A DNA stretch of 16,229 nt from contig JADFVM010000226.1 of the NCBI GenBank assembly GCA_015222555.1, positions 1 through 16,229 of the forward strand, given 5' to 3'. Source of the stretch: Pseudomonadota bacterium (GTDB taxonomy: Bacteria; Desulfobacterota; JADFVX01). The position numbers were made by a program, and so were the translations under genes. Below are positions 1 to 7,636 of this stretch, piece after piece. Numbering within the stretch: position 1 is the stretch's first letter; each line of letters opens with the position of its first letter. The notes beneath the pieces were generated by a model. It saw only the letters and a list, made by a program, of their open reading frames with translations. It ran no database searches and was not told the DNA's origin.

Positions 1-636
1 AGGGGGTGCAGACTCGGTGTCACCTATCCGGAGATATACGAGATGCAGGTCAAGGCGATCATTGAAGCTGCCTGCGAACTTGTAAACGATGACGGATACT
101 CTATCGTCCCGGAGATAATGATTCCACTTGTGGGGCATGTAAAGGAGCTTGGATATATCAAGGCGCGGGTAGTAAAGATTGCAGACGATGTTATAAGGGA
201 AAGTGCATGTGACCTGAAATACCTTATCGGAACGATGATTGAACTGCCCCGTGCCGCGCTGACTGCCGATGATATCGCGAAGGAGGCGGAATTCTTCTCT
301 TTCGGCACCAACGATCTCACCCAGACCACGCTGGGTCTCAGCCGTGACGATTCGGGACATTTCCTCCCCTATTATGTGGAAAAGGGGATATACACCAACG
401 ATCCCTTCGTCGCCCTCGATCGGACAGGGGTCGGCCAGCTGGTAAAAATGGGCGTCGAAAAAGGGAAGGCGACAAGACCTGATATCAAGCTCGGCATCTG
501 CGGTGAGCACGGCGGTGAGCCGTCTTCCGTTGAATTCTGCCACGAGATAGGGCTTGATTATGTGAGCTGTTCACCCTATCGGGTGCCGATCGCGAGGCTT
601 GCGGCGGCTCAGGCGGCGCTGAAAGAAGAAGGCTAG
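1..636 (+). CDS. ppdK: Pyruvate phosphate dikinase, C-terminal part (5' end outside window)
   Basis: Open from the first base in frame 1 (first residues RGCRLGVTYPEIYEMQ) to TAG at 634-636, giving the last 211 residues of an enzyme that is usually about 880 residues long. This is the PEP/pyruvate-binding TIM barrel. It shows GTMIELPRAALTAD, the SFGTNDLTQTTLG segment and the ICGEHGGEPSSVEFC loop with the catalytic-loop Cys, ending in the family-typical CSPYRVPIARLAAAQAA. Known role: reversible cytosolic conversion of PEP, AMP and PPi to pyruvate, ATP and Pi; in anaerobes it can serve glycolysis or gluconeogenesis. It converges on ppsA with only 28 bp between the stop codons. Nothing in the visible part is damaged. 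The N-terminal ATP-grasp and phosphohistidine domains must lie to the left and were not seen. Confidence 0.95.
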   Translation, partial: RGCRLGVTYPEIYEMQVKAIIEAACELVNDDGYSIVPEIMIPLVGHVKELGYIKARVVKIADDVIRESACDLKYLIGTMIELPRAALTADDIAKEAEFFSFGTNDLTQTTLGLSRDDSGHFLPYYVEKGIYTNDPFVALDRTGVGQLVKMGVEKGKATRPDIKLGICGEHGGEPSSVEFCHEIGLDYVSCSPYRVPIARLAAAQAALKEEG

Positions 637-664
637 TCAGGGGCTAAAGAAGAGGCTCAAAATT

Positions 665-3070
665 TTATCCTCTCTTTTCCTCCTCCAGCACCTTCAGCGT
701 CACCTTCATTACCGAGTCGGGATTGAGCGAAATGGAGTCGATCCCCTCTTTCACCAGAAACTCGGCAAATTCGGGGTAGTCGCTCGGCGCCTGACCGCAG
801 ATGCCGCTGTGCCTGCCGTTACGTTTTGCACCCTCAATGGCCATGGCAATCATCTTCATCACCCCTGGATCCCGCTCATCAAATATCCTGGCCACCAGCG
901 CCGAGTCGCGGTCGACGCCGAGGGTGAGCTGTGTCAGGTCGTTTGATCCGATGGAGAAGCCGTCGAAAATCCTGCTGAAGCCGTCCATTTCCATGATGTT
1001 GTTTGGTATCTCGCACATGACATAGACCTCGAGCCCATTTTCTCCCTTTACAAGGCCGCTTAATGCCATCTCTTCAAGGACCTTCTCCCCTTCCTCCACT
1101 CGCCGGCAGAAGGGGATCATAATGACAAGATTTGTAAGCCCCATCTCCTCCCGGACCCTTTTCATGGCCCTGCACTCCAGGGCGAATCCCTCCCTGTATT
1201 TCTCGTCGTAGTATCTGGAGGCGCCGCGGAAACCGATCATGGGATTTTCCTCTTCAGGCTCGAAGTACTCGCCCCCTATGAGAGAGGCGTACTCGTTGCT
1301 CTTGAAATCACTCATGCGGACGATGACAGGTTTGGGATAAAAGGCCGCCGCGATGGTCCCAACGCCTTCAGCCAGCTTTTCCACGAAGAAGTCGGCCTTG
1401 TTCTCATAACCGAAGGTAATCTCGTCTATCTCCTTTCTTGTCTCCCCGTCTCTTACCATTTCCGGGTGCGCAAGGGCCATGGGGTGGACCTTGATGCAGC
1501 TGTTGATGATGAACTCCATTCGTGCAAGACCGACCCCGTCGCAGGGTATCATAGACATGGAAAATGCCATATCAGGGTTGGCCAGGTTCATCATTATCTT
1601 TGTCTTCGGTCGCTCAAGTTTCCCCAGGTGGAGCTCCTCAACACGGAAGGGAAGGATCCCTTCATAGATGACGCCCTCATCTCCCTCTGCGCAGCTTACC
1701 GTCACCTCCTGACCCGTTCGGATCGCTTCCGTGGCATTTCCTGCACCGACTACTGCCGGGATGCCCAGTTCACGGCTGACGATGGCTGCATGGCAGGTCC
1801 TTCCTCCCCTGTTTGTGACAATGGCGCCGGCCGTCTTCATCACCGGTTCCCAGTCGGGCGTAGTGGTATTGGCTATGAGTACCTCACCGGGTTTAAAGGT
1901 TGAAAGATGCGCCACATCGGGGATGATACGGGCGCTCCCGCTTGCGATCTTTTCTCCCACACCCCTCCCCCTTGTCAGGACAGGGGATCTCTTTTCCAGA
2001 TGGTAGGTCTCAAGTATATCTATCTCCTTCTGCGACTGAACCGTTTCAGGCCTGGCCTGTACTATGAAGAGTTCCCCCGTCTCTCCGTCTTTGGCCCATT
2101 CGATATCCATTGGGCTGGGCCGGGCCGCCTTTTCCGAATAGTGATCCTCTATGGCCATTGCATATCCTGCCAACGTCAGGATATCATCATCGTTAAGACA
2201 GAACCGCTTTCGGTCCGCCTCAGCCACCTCTACATTTCGTGTAAGCAGTTTTGAGTCACCGAGGCCGTAGATCATCTTGATCTTCTTCTCGCCCAGCTTT
2301 TTTCTTATTATTGAGCTGTGTCCCTTCCTGCATGTGGGCTTGAAGACGTAGTATTCATCAGGGTTGACAGCCCCCTGGACGATGTTTTCACCCAGCCCGT
2401 AGCAAGCCGTAATGAAGACTACGTCACGGAAGCCTGTTTCCGTATCGAGGGTGAAGATGACGCCGCTTGTGGCGAGATCCGAGCGGACCATCTTCATGAT
2501 CCCGATGGACAGCGCCACCTGGAAGTGATCGAAACCGTTGTCTACCCGGTAGGATATGGCCCTGTCCGTAAAAAGAGAGGCAAAACATTTGCTGCAGGCC
2601 TCACGCAGGGCGTGGTAACCGCGGACATTGAGGTATGTCTCCTGCTGGCCTGCAAAGGATGCCGTGGGGAGATCTTCCGCTGTGGCCGAACTCCTGACGG
2701 CAACGTCCGTGTCAGGGCCGTACTCTTCGCAGAGTCGATCGTAGGCCGTCTTTATCTCCTCCCAGAGATCATCCGGGATCCCCGCGCCGAGGATCAGATC
2801 TCTGGCCGTCTTCCCCCTTCCGGCGAGGTCGGCGAGATCGGCCTTGTCGAGACCGGCCATTGTCTTCTTGAGACTGTCAAGAATTCCTGCCGATTTCAGA
2901 AGGCGCCGGTAGGATTCCGCCGTAACGGCAAAGCCGTTCGGTATCTTTACCCCTTTCGAGGTGAGTTCCCGGTACATCTCTCCAAGGGAGGCGTTCTTGC
3001 CGCCCACGAGCTGGACGTCCTCAATTCCGATCTCATCAAACCAGCGTATGTATCCGGATTGTCCCTTCAT
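665..3070 (-). CDS. ppsA: Phosphoenolpyruvate synthase
   Basis: 801 residues, close to the 792 of E. coli PpsA. It catalyses pyruvate + ATP + H2O to PEP + AMP + Pi, the cytosolic entry to gluconeogenesis from C3 compounds. Order of domains: N-terminal ATP-grasp/nucleotide-binding domain (~10-345, starting WFDEIG and LVGGKNASLGE, with DVAVRSSATAEDLP at ~122-135); the swivelling phosphohistidine domain, GGRTCHAAIVSRELGIPAV at ~422-440, with catalytic His427; and the C-terminal PEP-utilising barrel (~480-795) with SIGSNDLTQLTLGVDRD at ~706-722 and catalytic-loop Cys758 in ICGQ. The frame extends 22 codons further upstream, but ATG at 3070 is preferred because AAGGAGAGAG lies just before it and MKGQ..IRWFDEIG is the usual family N-terminus. 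It is transcribed towards ppdK. Its promoter must lie in the ~80 bp between the start and the ppdK remnant, or inside that remnant. Confidence 0.95.
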   Translation of the reverse strand: MKGQSGYIRWFDEIGIEDVQLVGGKNASLGEMYRELTSKGVKIPNGFAVTAESYRRLLKSAGILDSLKKTMAGLDKADLADLAGRGKTARDLILGAGIPDDLWEEIKTAYDRLCEEYGPDTDVAVRSSATAEDLPTASFAGQQETYLNVRGYHALREACSKCFASLFTDRAISYRVDNGFDHFQVALSIGIMKMVRSDLATSGVIFTLDTETGFRDVVFITACYGLGENIVQGAVNPDEYYVFKPTCRKGHSSIIRKKLGEKKIKMIYGLGDSKLLTRNVEVAEADRKRFCLNDDDILTLAGYAMAIEDHYSEKAARPSPMDIEWAKDGETGELFIVQARPETVQSQKEIDILETYHLEKRSPVLTRGRGVGEKIASGSARIIPDVAHLSTFKPGEVLIANTTTPDWEPVMKTAGAIVTNRGGRTCHAAIVSRELGIPAVVGAGNATEAIRTGQEVTVSCAEGDEGVIYEGILPFRVEELHLGKLERPKTKIMMNLANPDMAFSMSMIPCDGVGLARMEFIINSCIKVHPMALAHPEMVRDGETRKEIDEITFGYENKADFFVEKLAEGVGTIAAAFYPKPVIVRMSDFKSNEYASLIGGEYFEPEEENPMIGFRGASRYYDEKYREGFALECRAMKRVREEMGLTNLVIMIPFCRRVEEGEKVLEEMALSGLVKGENGLEVYVMCEIPNNIMEMDGFSRIFDGFSIGSNDLTQLTLGVDRDSALVARIFDERDPGVMKMIAMAIEGAKRNGRHSGICGQAPSDYPEFAEFLVKEGIDSISLNPDSVMKVTLKVLEEEKRG

Positions 3071-3125
3071 GCTCTCTCCTTGTTTGTAAATTTGTCCCTC
3101 ATAGAAAAACTTAGCACAGCCATTG

Positions 3126-3142
3126 AATAGATGCAATCTATT
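3126..3142. promoter_or_regulatory. 17-bp palindrome upstream of ppsA, candidate operator
   Basis: Perfect 7-bp arms AATAGAT / ATCTATT around GCA, centred about 64 bp upstream of the ppsA ATG. On the minus strand the palindrome contains TTGCAT, followed after 17 bp by TAAGTT. That is a poor sigma70-like pair, so an operator overlapping a weak promoter is possible. The palindrome also sits at the point where similarity to ppdK begins. The symmetry is seen directly; the regulatory role is inference. Confidence 0.3.
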
Positions 3143-3615
3143 GGAAGGAAAAGGTTGTAAAGGTAGCTGACGAGGTTATTAAAGGTTCCGGCTGTGAGTT
3201 GAAATACCTTGTTGGGACAATGATCGAACTCACAAGAGCGGCCCTTACGGCTGATGCCATTGCTAAAGAGGCAGAGTTTTTCTCTTTTGGAACGAATGAC
3301 CTGACACAAACGACTTATGGCTTGAGTTGTGATGACGCCGGAAATTTTCTTCCTTTCTATGTCGATAAAGGGATCTACAAAAAGGACCCCTTTGTTGCTC
3401 TTGATCAAAGCGGAGTGGGACAGCTCGTCAAAATTGGTATTGAAAAGGGACGCTCAACAAGGCCTGACATTAAACTCGGTATATGTGGTGAACATGGTGG
3501 AGAGGCGACTTCAGTCGAGTTCTGTCACAATGTGGGCATGGATTATGTCAGTTGTTCTCCCTTCCGTGTGCCTATTGCCAGGCTTGCGGCGGCGCAGGCG
3601 GTATTGAAGGAATAA
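3139..3615 (+). pseudogene. Second pyruvate phosphate dikinase, 5'-truncated remnant (last ~158 residues)
   Basis: Frame 1 runs from an in-frame TGA at 3124 to TAA at 3613-3615. Similarity to ppdK starts abruptly near 3139 (YWKEKVVKVADEVI against YIKARVVKIADDVI in the left-hand copy) and continues to the normal C-terminus. By hand alignment the two copies agree at about 80% of ~154 residues but differ at many third codon positions, and this copy is more AT-rich. They are therefore old paralogues or of different origin, not a fresh duplication. The catalytic-loop Cys in ICGEHGG is kept. Changes at usually conserved sites include ELPRAALT to ELTRAALT and LSRDD to LSCDD. No ribosome binding site or convincing start was found; an in-frame TTG lies at 3199. 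It lacks the ATP-grasp and phosphohistidine domains, so it cannot act as a dikinase alone. It ends in a normal-looking terminator. Confidence 0.8.
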
Positions 3616-3645
3616 AGTCACTGATAGATGGAAAAGCTTTTTGAT

Positions 3646-3684
3646 AACAATCCCCCCTGCCTAGGTAGGAGGGATTTGTTTTTT
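3646..3684 (+). terminator. Intrinsic terminator after the ppdK remnant
   Basis: GC-rich hairpin 30 bp after the remnant's stop codon: CCTGCC (3656-3661) pairs with GGTAGG (3664-3669). The stem is extended by CCC/GGG and by AACAA/TTTGTT with small bulges, and a run of six T follows at 3679-3684. The orientation fits plus-strand transcription. On the minus strand it lacks a good T tract. It is probably the original terminator of the second ppdK gene. Confidence 0.75.
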
Positions 3685-3851
3685 GAGGAAAGAAGCTTGC
3701 TTCTAAAACTGGTCCAGTCGGACGGAATGCCAGGGTTATAAAAAGTTTAAAGAAGAACGGTTTAATTGTTGTTCGCCCTCATCAATGTTTCTAAAAACGT
3801 CCTTATCTTAAACAGTATATCGCTCCCTTATTTTAAGGTGCATATTTTCTC

Positions 3852-6800
3852 TCAATGGTGAATAATTGGTGACATGGCCCTGGAGGAAGACAAATACTTT
3901 GTTTCTCCTTCAATGTTAAGATCACGGGCAGGTTTTGGCTTGCCGATGTAATAACCCTGGCCATAGTCCACACCATACTCTTTCAGAAAATCGACAGTTT
4001 CTTTCTCTTCTACAAATTCAGCAATAGTCTTTATCCCCATTCCACGCGCCACATCTGTGATCGCCTTGACAAAGAGCTGGTCATTTTTACTGTTATGCAG
4101 ATTTTTTATAAAGGAGCCGTCTATTTTTATATAGTCTACCGGCATCTCTCTCAGATAGACAAAGGAGGTAAAGCCTACACCAAAGTCGTCGAGAGCGAAC
4201 TTGCATCCCATCGATTTCAGACTGTTTATTAATTTTATGGCCCTTTCCAGATCGTTAATGGCCGCTGTTTCCGTAATTTCAAAGTGGATTGAAGATGGGT
4301 CGGCGCCGCTTTCATAGATCTGAGCCTGCATAAATGTAAGAATCTCATCATCTTCCAGGTCCTTACCCGAAAGGTTTATGGAAACCGATATGGGTGCCCC
4401 CGCCCTGGCCCTCTCCGCCAATAATTTCATTGCCTTTTCAGCAACTATCCGGTCGATAGCGCCTACAAGGCCGAACAATTCCGCCATACTGATAAAAGCG
4501 CCGGGCGAAACAACAGATCCATTTTTATCTATCATACGAACCAATATTTCATAGTGGTAGATCTGGTCATTGTAGAGGTCAAGAATCGGCTGTGCCCAGA
4601 TCTCAAAGCGGTCCTCCTTGATTGCTTTCAGGATACGTCTTTTCCATTCATATTTTAAATGCATCTCCTCCAGGTAGTAGTCTTCAGGGAGATAAAGGTG
4701 ACATACGTTCTGACCTAACTCTTTTGCACGCTGAATTGCAGCATCTCCTTTTAAAAATAGCTCTTGTCTCGTTGTTCCATGTTCAGGATAAAGGGCGATG
4801 CCAACACTTGCCGTCAGATTAAAGTCCACTTGATCAACGTGATGTTCTTCTATTGATTTTCTTATGCTCTCGGCGATTAAACTAACCTCATCCAGGCCTA
4901 TGCAAGGGATAAGAACGGCAAACTCATCTGATCCCATGCGGCCGATGATTACACCGTCTTTTGCTGTTGTGGTATCTTGAAGAGTAGCCCGTAACAGTTC
5001 TGCTGTTGATTTAAGGTATTCATCACCAATATTATGGCCATGGATATCATTGAGAATTGTGAAGTTATCCATGTCAATGAGGAGCAAGGCTCCTCTTTCA
5101 TTGGCGTGTTCGGCAAAGAGAATCCATTCATTCATTAGGTCCATAAATCTGCTGCGATTGATGAGGCCTGTCAAGGAATCATAGCTGGCAAGATATTCCA
5201 GGCGCTGATCTGCCTCTTTCTTTTTTGTAATGTCTTCCTGAATGGAAATAAGATGCGTTACTTCACCTTTTTCATCTTTCATGGGAGAAGTTAATGTACT
5301 AACCCAGAATTTGTTGCCATTTTTTCTTTTGCTCTGATATGTCCCCCTCCAGTTCTTTCCATTTGATATATTCTCTCTAAGCGCCTTATACTCGCTTCGT
5401 GATATCTTGGTAGCGATGGATTCCAAAAGGTTTTTATTGATAACTTCATCTCTTGAGTAACCGGTGATCTCTTCAAACATTGCATTAACATACTCAATAT
5501 TTCCATTCAGATCGGTAATGAATACCATATTGATACTCTGTTCGATGGCGGCTGACAGCTTTTTGAGCTCACGCTCACTCTCCTTCCTTTTTGAAATATC
5601 TTCTTTAACGGCAACAAAGTTTGTAATTTCGCCTTTTTCATTCATTACGGGTGAAATAGACGCACTTTCCCAGAAAATTTCACCATTTTTTTTCTTATTA
5701 TGAAATTCCCCCCTCCACTCCTTACCTGAATTTAAGGTGTCCCACATCTCTTTATAAAAATCTGGTGATTGATCACCAGATTTAAGCAGACGGGGATTTT
5801 GGCCAAGGGCCTCTTCGAAAGTATAACCGGTTACCTCCGTAAACCTGGGATTCACATATTCTATATTACCCTCTACATTTGTAATGACAACAGATGCCGG
5901 GCTCTGTTCAACGGCGCGTGATAACTTATAGGCTTGTTCCTCCACACGCTTGAGTTCTGTAATATCCTGAACCGTTCTAAGCATGCGAATCGGCTGACCG
6001 TCTTCATTACATATGACTACATTTTCTTCATGGACAACGCGTTCCGTGCCATCAGTTTTAACTATATGATAATCAATGCTGTAAGGTTCGTTATTATTCA
6101 GTGCTTTATTCATAGACCCTATTACAGTTTCCAGGTCATCGGGGTGTATTTTCTCCCTCATCATCTCCCTCAAATCGTTACGCCCCTCAGGTTCCATGCC
6201 AATGATATGGTAGAATTCATCAGACGCCGTTAGTCTATTATTCACCATATCCCAATCCCAGCTCCCGAGGCGCGCAACACGCTGCGCCTCTTCCAGTATC
6301 TCTTTCTGCCGTCTAAGTTCCTCCGTCTTCTCGGCGACCTTCTCCTCCAGGGCCGAATGAGACTCTTCCAGTTTCCCAGCCATGAGGTTAAAACTTGCCG
6401 CCAGTTTTCCAACTTCATGGTCGGAGAGATCCGGCGCTCGCTCTGCCAAGTCTCCTTCAGCCATCCTTGATGTCACATCTCTTAAAGCATTTACTGGTCG
6501 GACTATGGTGCGATTAAGAACAAACAATGCAGTCAAATTTAAAAATATGGCAAGGGCTAGAAAGGAAATCTGCCAGACTTTCAGCCTTGATACATCCTCT
6601 GCTGCATGAATTTCAAAAAGCCTGACCACCTTTTCAAGTTCTTGAAGGAGGCCGCTATTATTAATCGTGATATAATTTCCGGCAAGGGTGATAGCCTCAG
6701 GGTGTGCTTCCTTATCAATTAACACTCCTACATTCTTGTAAAACTCCACCCAGAGGGCTCCCACCCTGCGCAACTGCTCCCTGAGCCTCCCCTCCTGAGC

Positions 6801-7112
6801 CGCCTGCGTCGGCTTTAGAAAGAGCTTCTCCTCGCCCAAAGAAACTTCGCCGCCTCTTAAAAGCGCGTTGTGATTTGTATTAAAGCTGTCGGCATCCCTG
6901 GCAAGATGTTCCCGTGACGACACAATCCCCATCACAATCGCATGGGCTTCCCTGGCCATTTTTTGGGTCAGCATTCGCTGACGTCCGGCAATATTGATCT
7001 CTGTTCCATGGATTTTCTGCTCGTCAAGAGTAAAAAAGCTGAAGATGATGGCCAGCCCCATCAAAAGGGTTAAGCCCCAGAATACAATGTTTAGTCTGTA
7101 GTTGATGCTCAT
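3852..7112 (-). CDS. Membrane PilJ-like/HAMP/PAS3/GGDEF/EAL c-di-GMP turnover protein
   Basis: 1086 residues. TM1 at ~9-28 is followed by a periplasmic sensor whose start, NIAGRQRMLTQKM (~40-52), is the signature of the type IV pili methyl-accepting (PilJ/NarX-like) N-terminal family. TM2 is ~181-199, HAMP ~200-252, then a short coiled coil. Three PAS domains follow (~281-388, 395-508, 515-630), then GGDEF (~635-805) and EAL (~815-1065). The GGDEF signature reads MGSDEF (726-731), off consensus at the second Gly; the metal-site LIDMDNF is present and no RxxD inhibitory site is evident. The EAL signature reads EIL (855-857), but the Glu, SINLS, FEITET, DDFG (975-978), KIDGSF and GQGYYIGKP are all kept. 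The likely role is c-di-GMP hydrolysis with a regulatory or weakly active GGDEF; activity is inferred. ATG at 7112 has GAGG 10 bp upstream. It is the last gene of the signalling run. Confidence 0.92.
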   Translation of the reverse strand: MSINYRLNIVFWGLTLLMGLAIIFSFFTLDEQKIHGTEINIAGRQRMLTQKMAREAHAIVMGIVSSREHLARDADSFNTNHNALLRGGEVSLGEEKLFLKPTQAAQEGRLREQLRRVGALWVEFYKNVGVLIDKEAHPEAITLAGNYITINNSGLLQELEKVVRLFEIHAAEDVSRLKVWQISFLALAIFLNLTALFVLNRTIVRPVNALRDVTSRMAEGDLAERAPDLSDHEVGKLAASFNLMAGKLEESHSALEEKVAEKTEELRRQKEILEEAQRVARLGSWDWDMVNNRLTASDEFYHIIGMEPEGRNDLREMMREKIHPDDLETVIGSMNKALNNNEPYSIDYHIVKTDGTERVVHEENVVICNEDGQPIRMLRTVQDITELKRVEEQAYKLSRAVEQSPASVVITNVEGNIEYVNPRFTEVTGYTFEEALGQNPRLLKSGDQSPDFYKEMWDTLNSGKEWRGEFHNKKKNGEIFWESASISPVMNEKGEITNFVAVKEDISKRKESERELKKLSAAIEQSINMVFITDLNGNIEYVNAMFEEITGYSRDEVINKNLLESIATKISRSEYKALRENISNGKNWRGTYQSKRKNGNKFWVSTLTSPMKDEKGEVTHLISIQEDITKKKEADQRLEYLASYDSLTGLINRSRFMDLMNEWILFAEHANERGALLLIDMDNFTILNDIHGHNIGDEYLKSTAELLRATLQDTTTAKDGVIIGRMGSDEFAVLIPCIGLDEVSLIAESIRKSIEEHHVDQVDFNLTASVGIALYPEHGTTRQELFLKGDAAIQRAKELGQNVCHLYLPEDYYLEEMHLKYEWKRRILKAIKEDRFEIWAQPILDLYNDQIYHYEILVRMIDKNGSVVSPGAFISMAELFGLVGAIDRIVAEKAMKLLAERARAGAPISVSINLSGKDLEDDEILTFMQAQIYESGADPSSIHFEITETAAINDLERAIKLINSLKSMGCKFALDDFGVGFTSFVYLREMPVDYIKIDGSFIKNLHNSKNDQLFVKAITDVARGMGIKTIAEFVEEKETVDFLKEYGVDYGQGYYIGKPKPARDLNIEGETKYLSSSRAMSPIIHH

Positions 7113-7119
7113 GTAAGTT

Positions 7120-7133
7120 TAACCTCAAGGTTA
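7120..7133. promoter_or_regulatory. 14-bp palindrome over the ribosome binding site of the GGDEF/EAL gene
   Basis: TAACCT and AGGTTA arms flank CA, 8-21 bp upstream of the ATG at 7112. On the coding strand the palindrome contains the gene's GAGG ribosome-binding motif, so pairing or a bound protein could block initiation. It lies in the 82-bp gap after the hemerythrin gene. A 6-bp-arm palindrome can occur by chance. Confidence 0.25.
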
Positions 7134-7194
7134 CAGTTCTACGTAATTGGTAATACAATGAAGAATTTATAAACCTTCCGGATCAAAACATTAG

Positions 7195-7601
7195 TCAAGC
7201 AACGCCCTTCTTCACCAGAAAAGAAGAATATTTTTGGTCCATTTTAACCATGTGCCCCTTTAACCATTTTTCCAGAAATGATTTGAGCTGCAAAGCAGAA
7301 GACATATTGCCCGTCAGAAAGTCCCTCCTAAAGGAATCTACCTGTCTTAAAAAAGCACTATGTTGCTGTTTGTGAGCTGTATACCCAGGTAACCATTGCT
7401 TTTCATTATCCTTTCCTCATCACTGAAATGATCCTGCGCACAAACAGTCAAGTAAGATATTATTCTCCAGAAGACTTCATTATTCTCTTCCGACTCTATC
7501 GCCTCGTGTAGTGCATTTATAATTGCGACAAGCTGCCTGTGCTGGTTATCAATGGTATTGATTTTAACGCTGTATTCGTTGCTCCATCTGATCAATGGCA
7601 T
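7195..7601 (-). pseudogene. Bacteriohemerythrin interrupted by a one-base frameshift
   Basis: From ATG at 7601 (MPLIRWSNEYSVKINTIDNQ) the frame encodes the first two helices and stops early at 7347. The rest, beginning PGYTAHKQQHSAFLRQVDSF and ending FLVKKGVA at TGA 7195-7197, is in another frame. Adding one C at ~7388-7390 (TACCTGGG to TACCCTGGG) rejoins them as a normal 135-residue protein. That protein has all seven di-iron ligands of the family: H21, H58, E62, H77, H81, H117 and D122. Known role: cytosolic O2 binding, delivery or sensing. The intact second half suggests either a very recent mutation or a sequencing error. A GTG at 7637, overlapping the cheW stop (TAGTG), would add 12 residues. 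ATG 7601 is preferred because family members start near this point and the G tract can serve as a ribosome binding site. Possible partner of the chemoreceptor/CheW pair upstream. Confidence 0.85.
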
Positions 7602-7609
7602 TATGTCGT

Positions 7610-7619
7610 CCCCCCCCCC
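7610..7619. repeat. Homopolymeric tract of ten C (ten G in the mRNA sense)
   Basis: Ten consecutive C on the plus strand. In the message it is G10, 8 bp upstream of the hemerythrin ATG at 7601 and 15 bp downstream of the overlapping GTG at 7637. It therefore lies in the Shine-Dalgarno position for the ATG and inside the reading frame for the GTG. Tracts of this length are prone to slipped-strand length change. Whether it varies here is unknown. Confidence 0.85.
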
Positions 7620-7636
7620 ATTTTCTTTTCCGGTCA

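Noticed and set aside
637..680. Possible bidirectional terminator between convergent ppdK and ppsA (AGAGG ... CCTCT)
   Set aside because: The stem is only five pairs around a 13-base loop and overlaps the ppsA stop; too weak to call.
2318..3130. Long plus-strand open frame (270 codons) opposite ppsA
   Set aside because: It is antisense to a clearly functional ppsA over its whole length, has no recognisable domain, and is explained by the codon bias of the real gene.
3691..3704. Hairpin AGAAGC-TT-GCTTCT as terminator for the GGDEF/EAL gene
   Set aside because: Short AT-rich stem, followed on the minus strand only by TTTCC; not a convincing intrinsic terminator.
7385..7400. Programmed ribosomal frameshift in the hemerythrin gene
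   Set aside because: No slippery heptamer, stop-codon stall or downstream hairpin is evident at the switch point; a simple one-base deletion or sequencing error is more economical.
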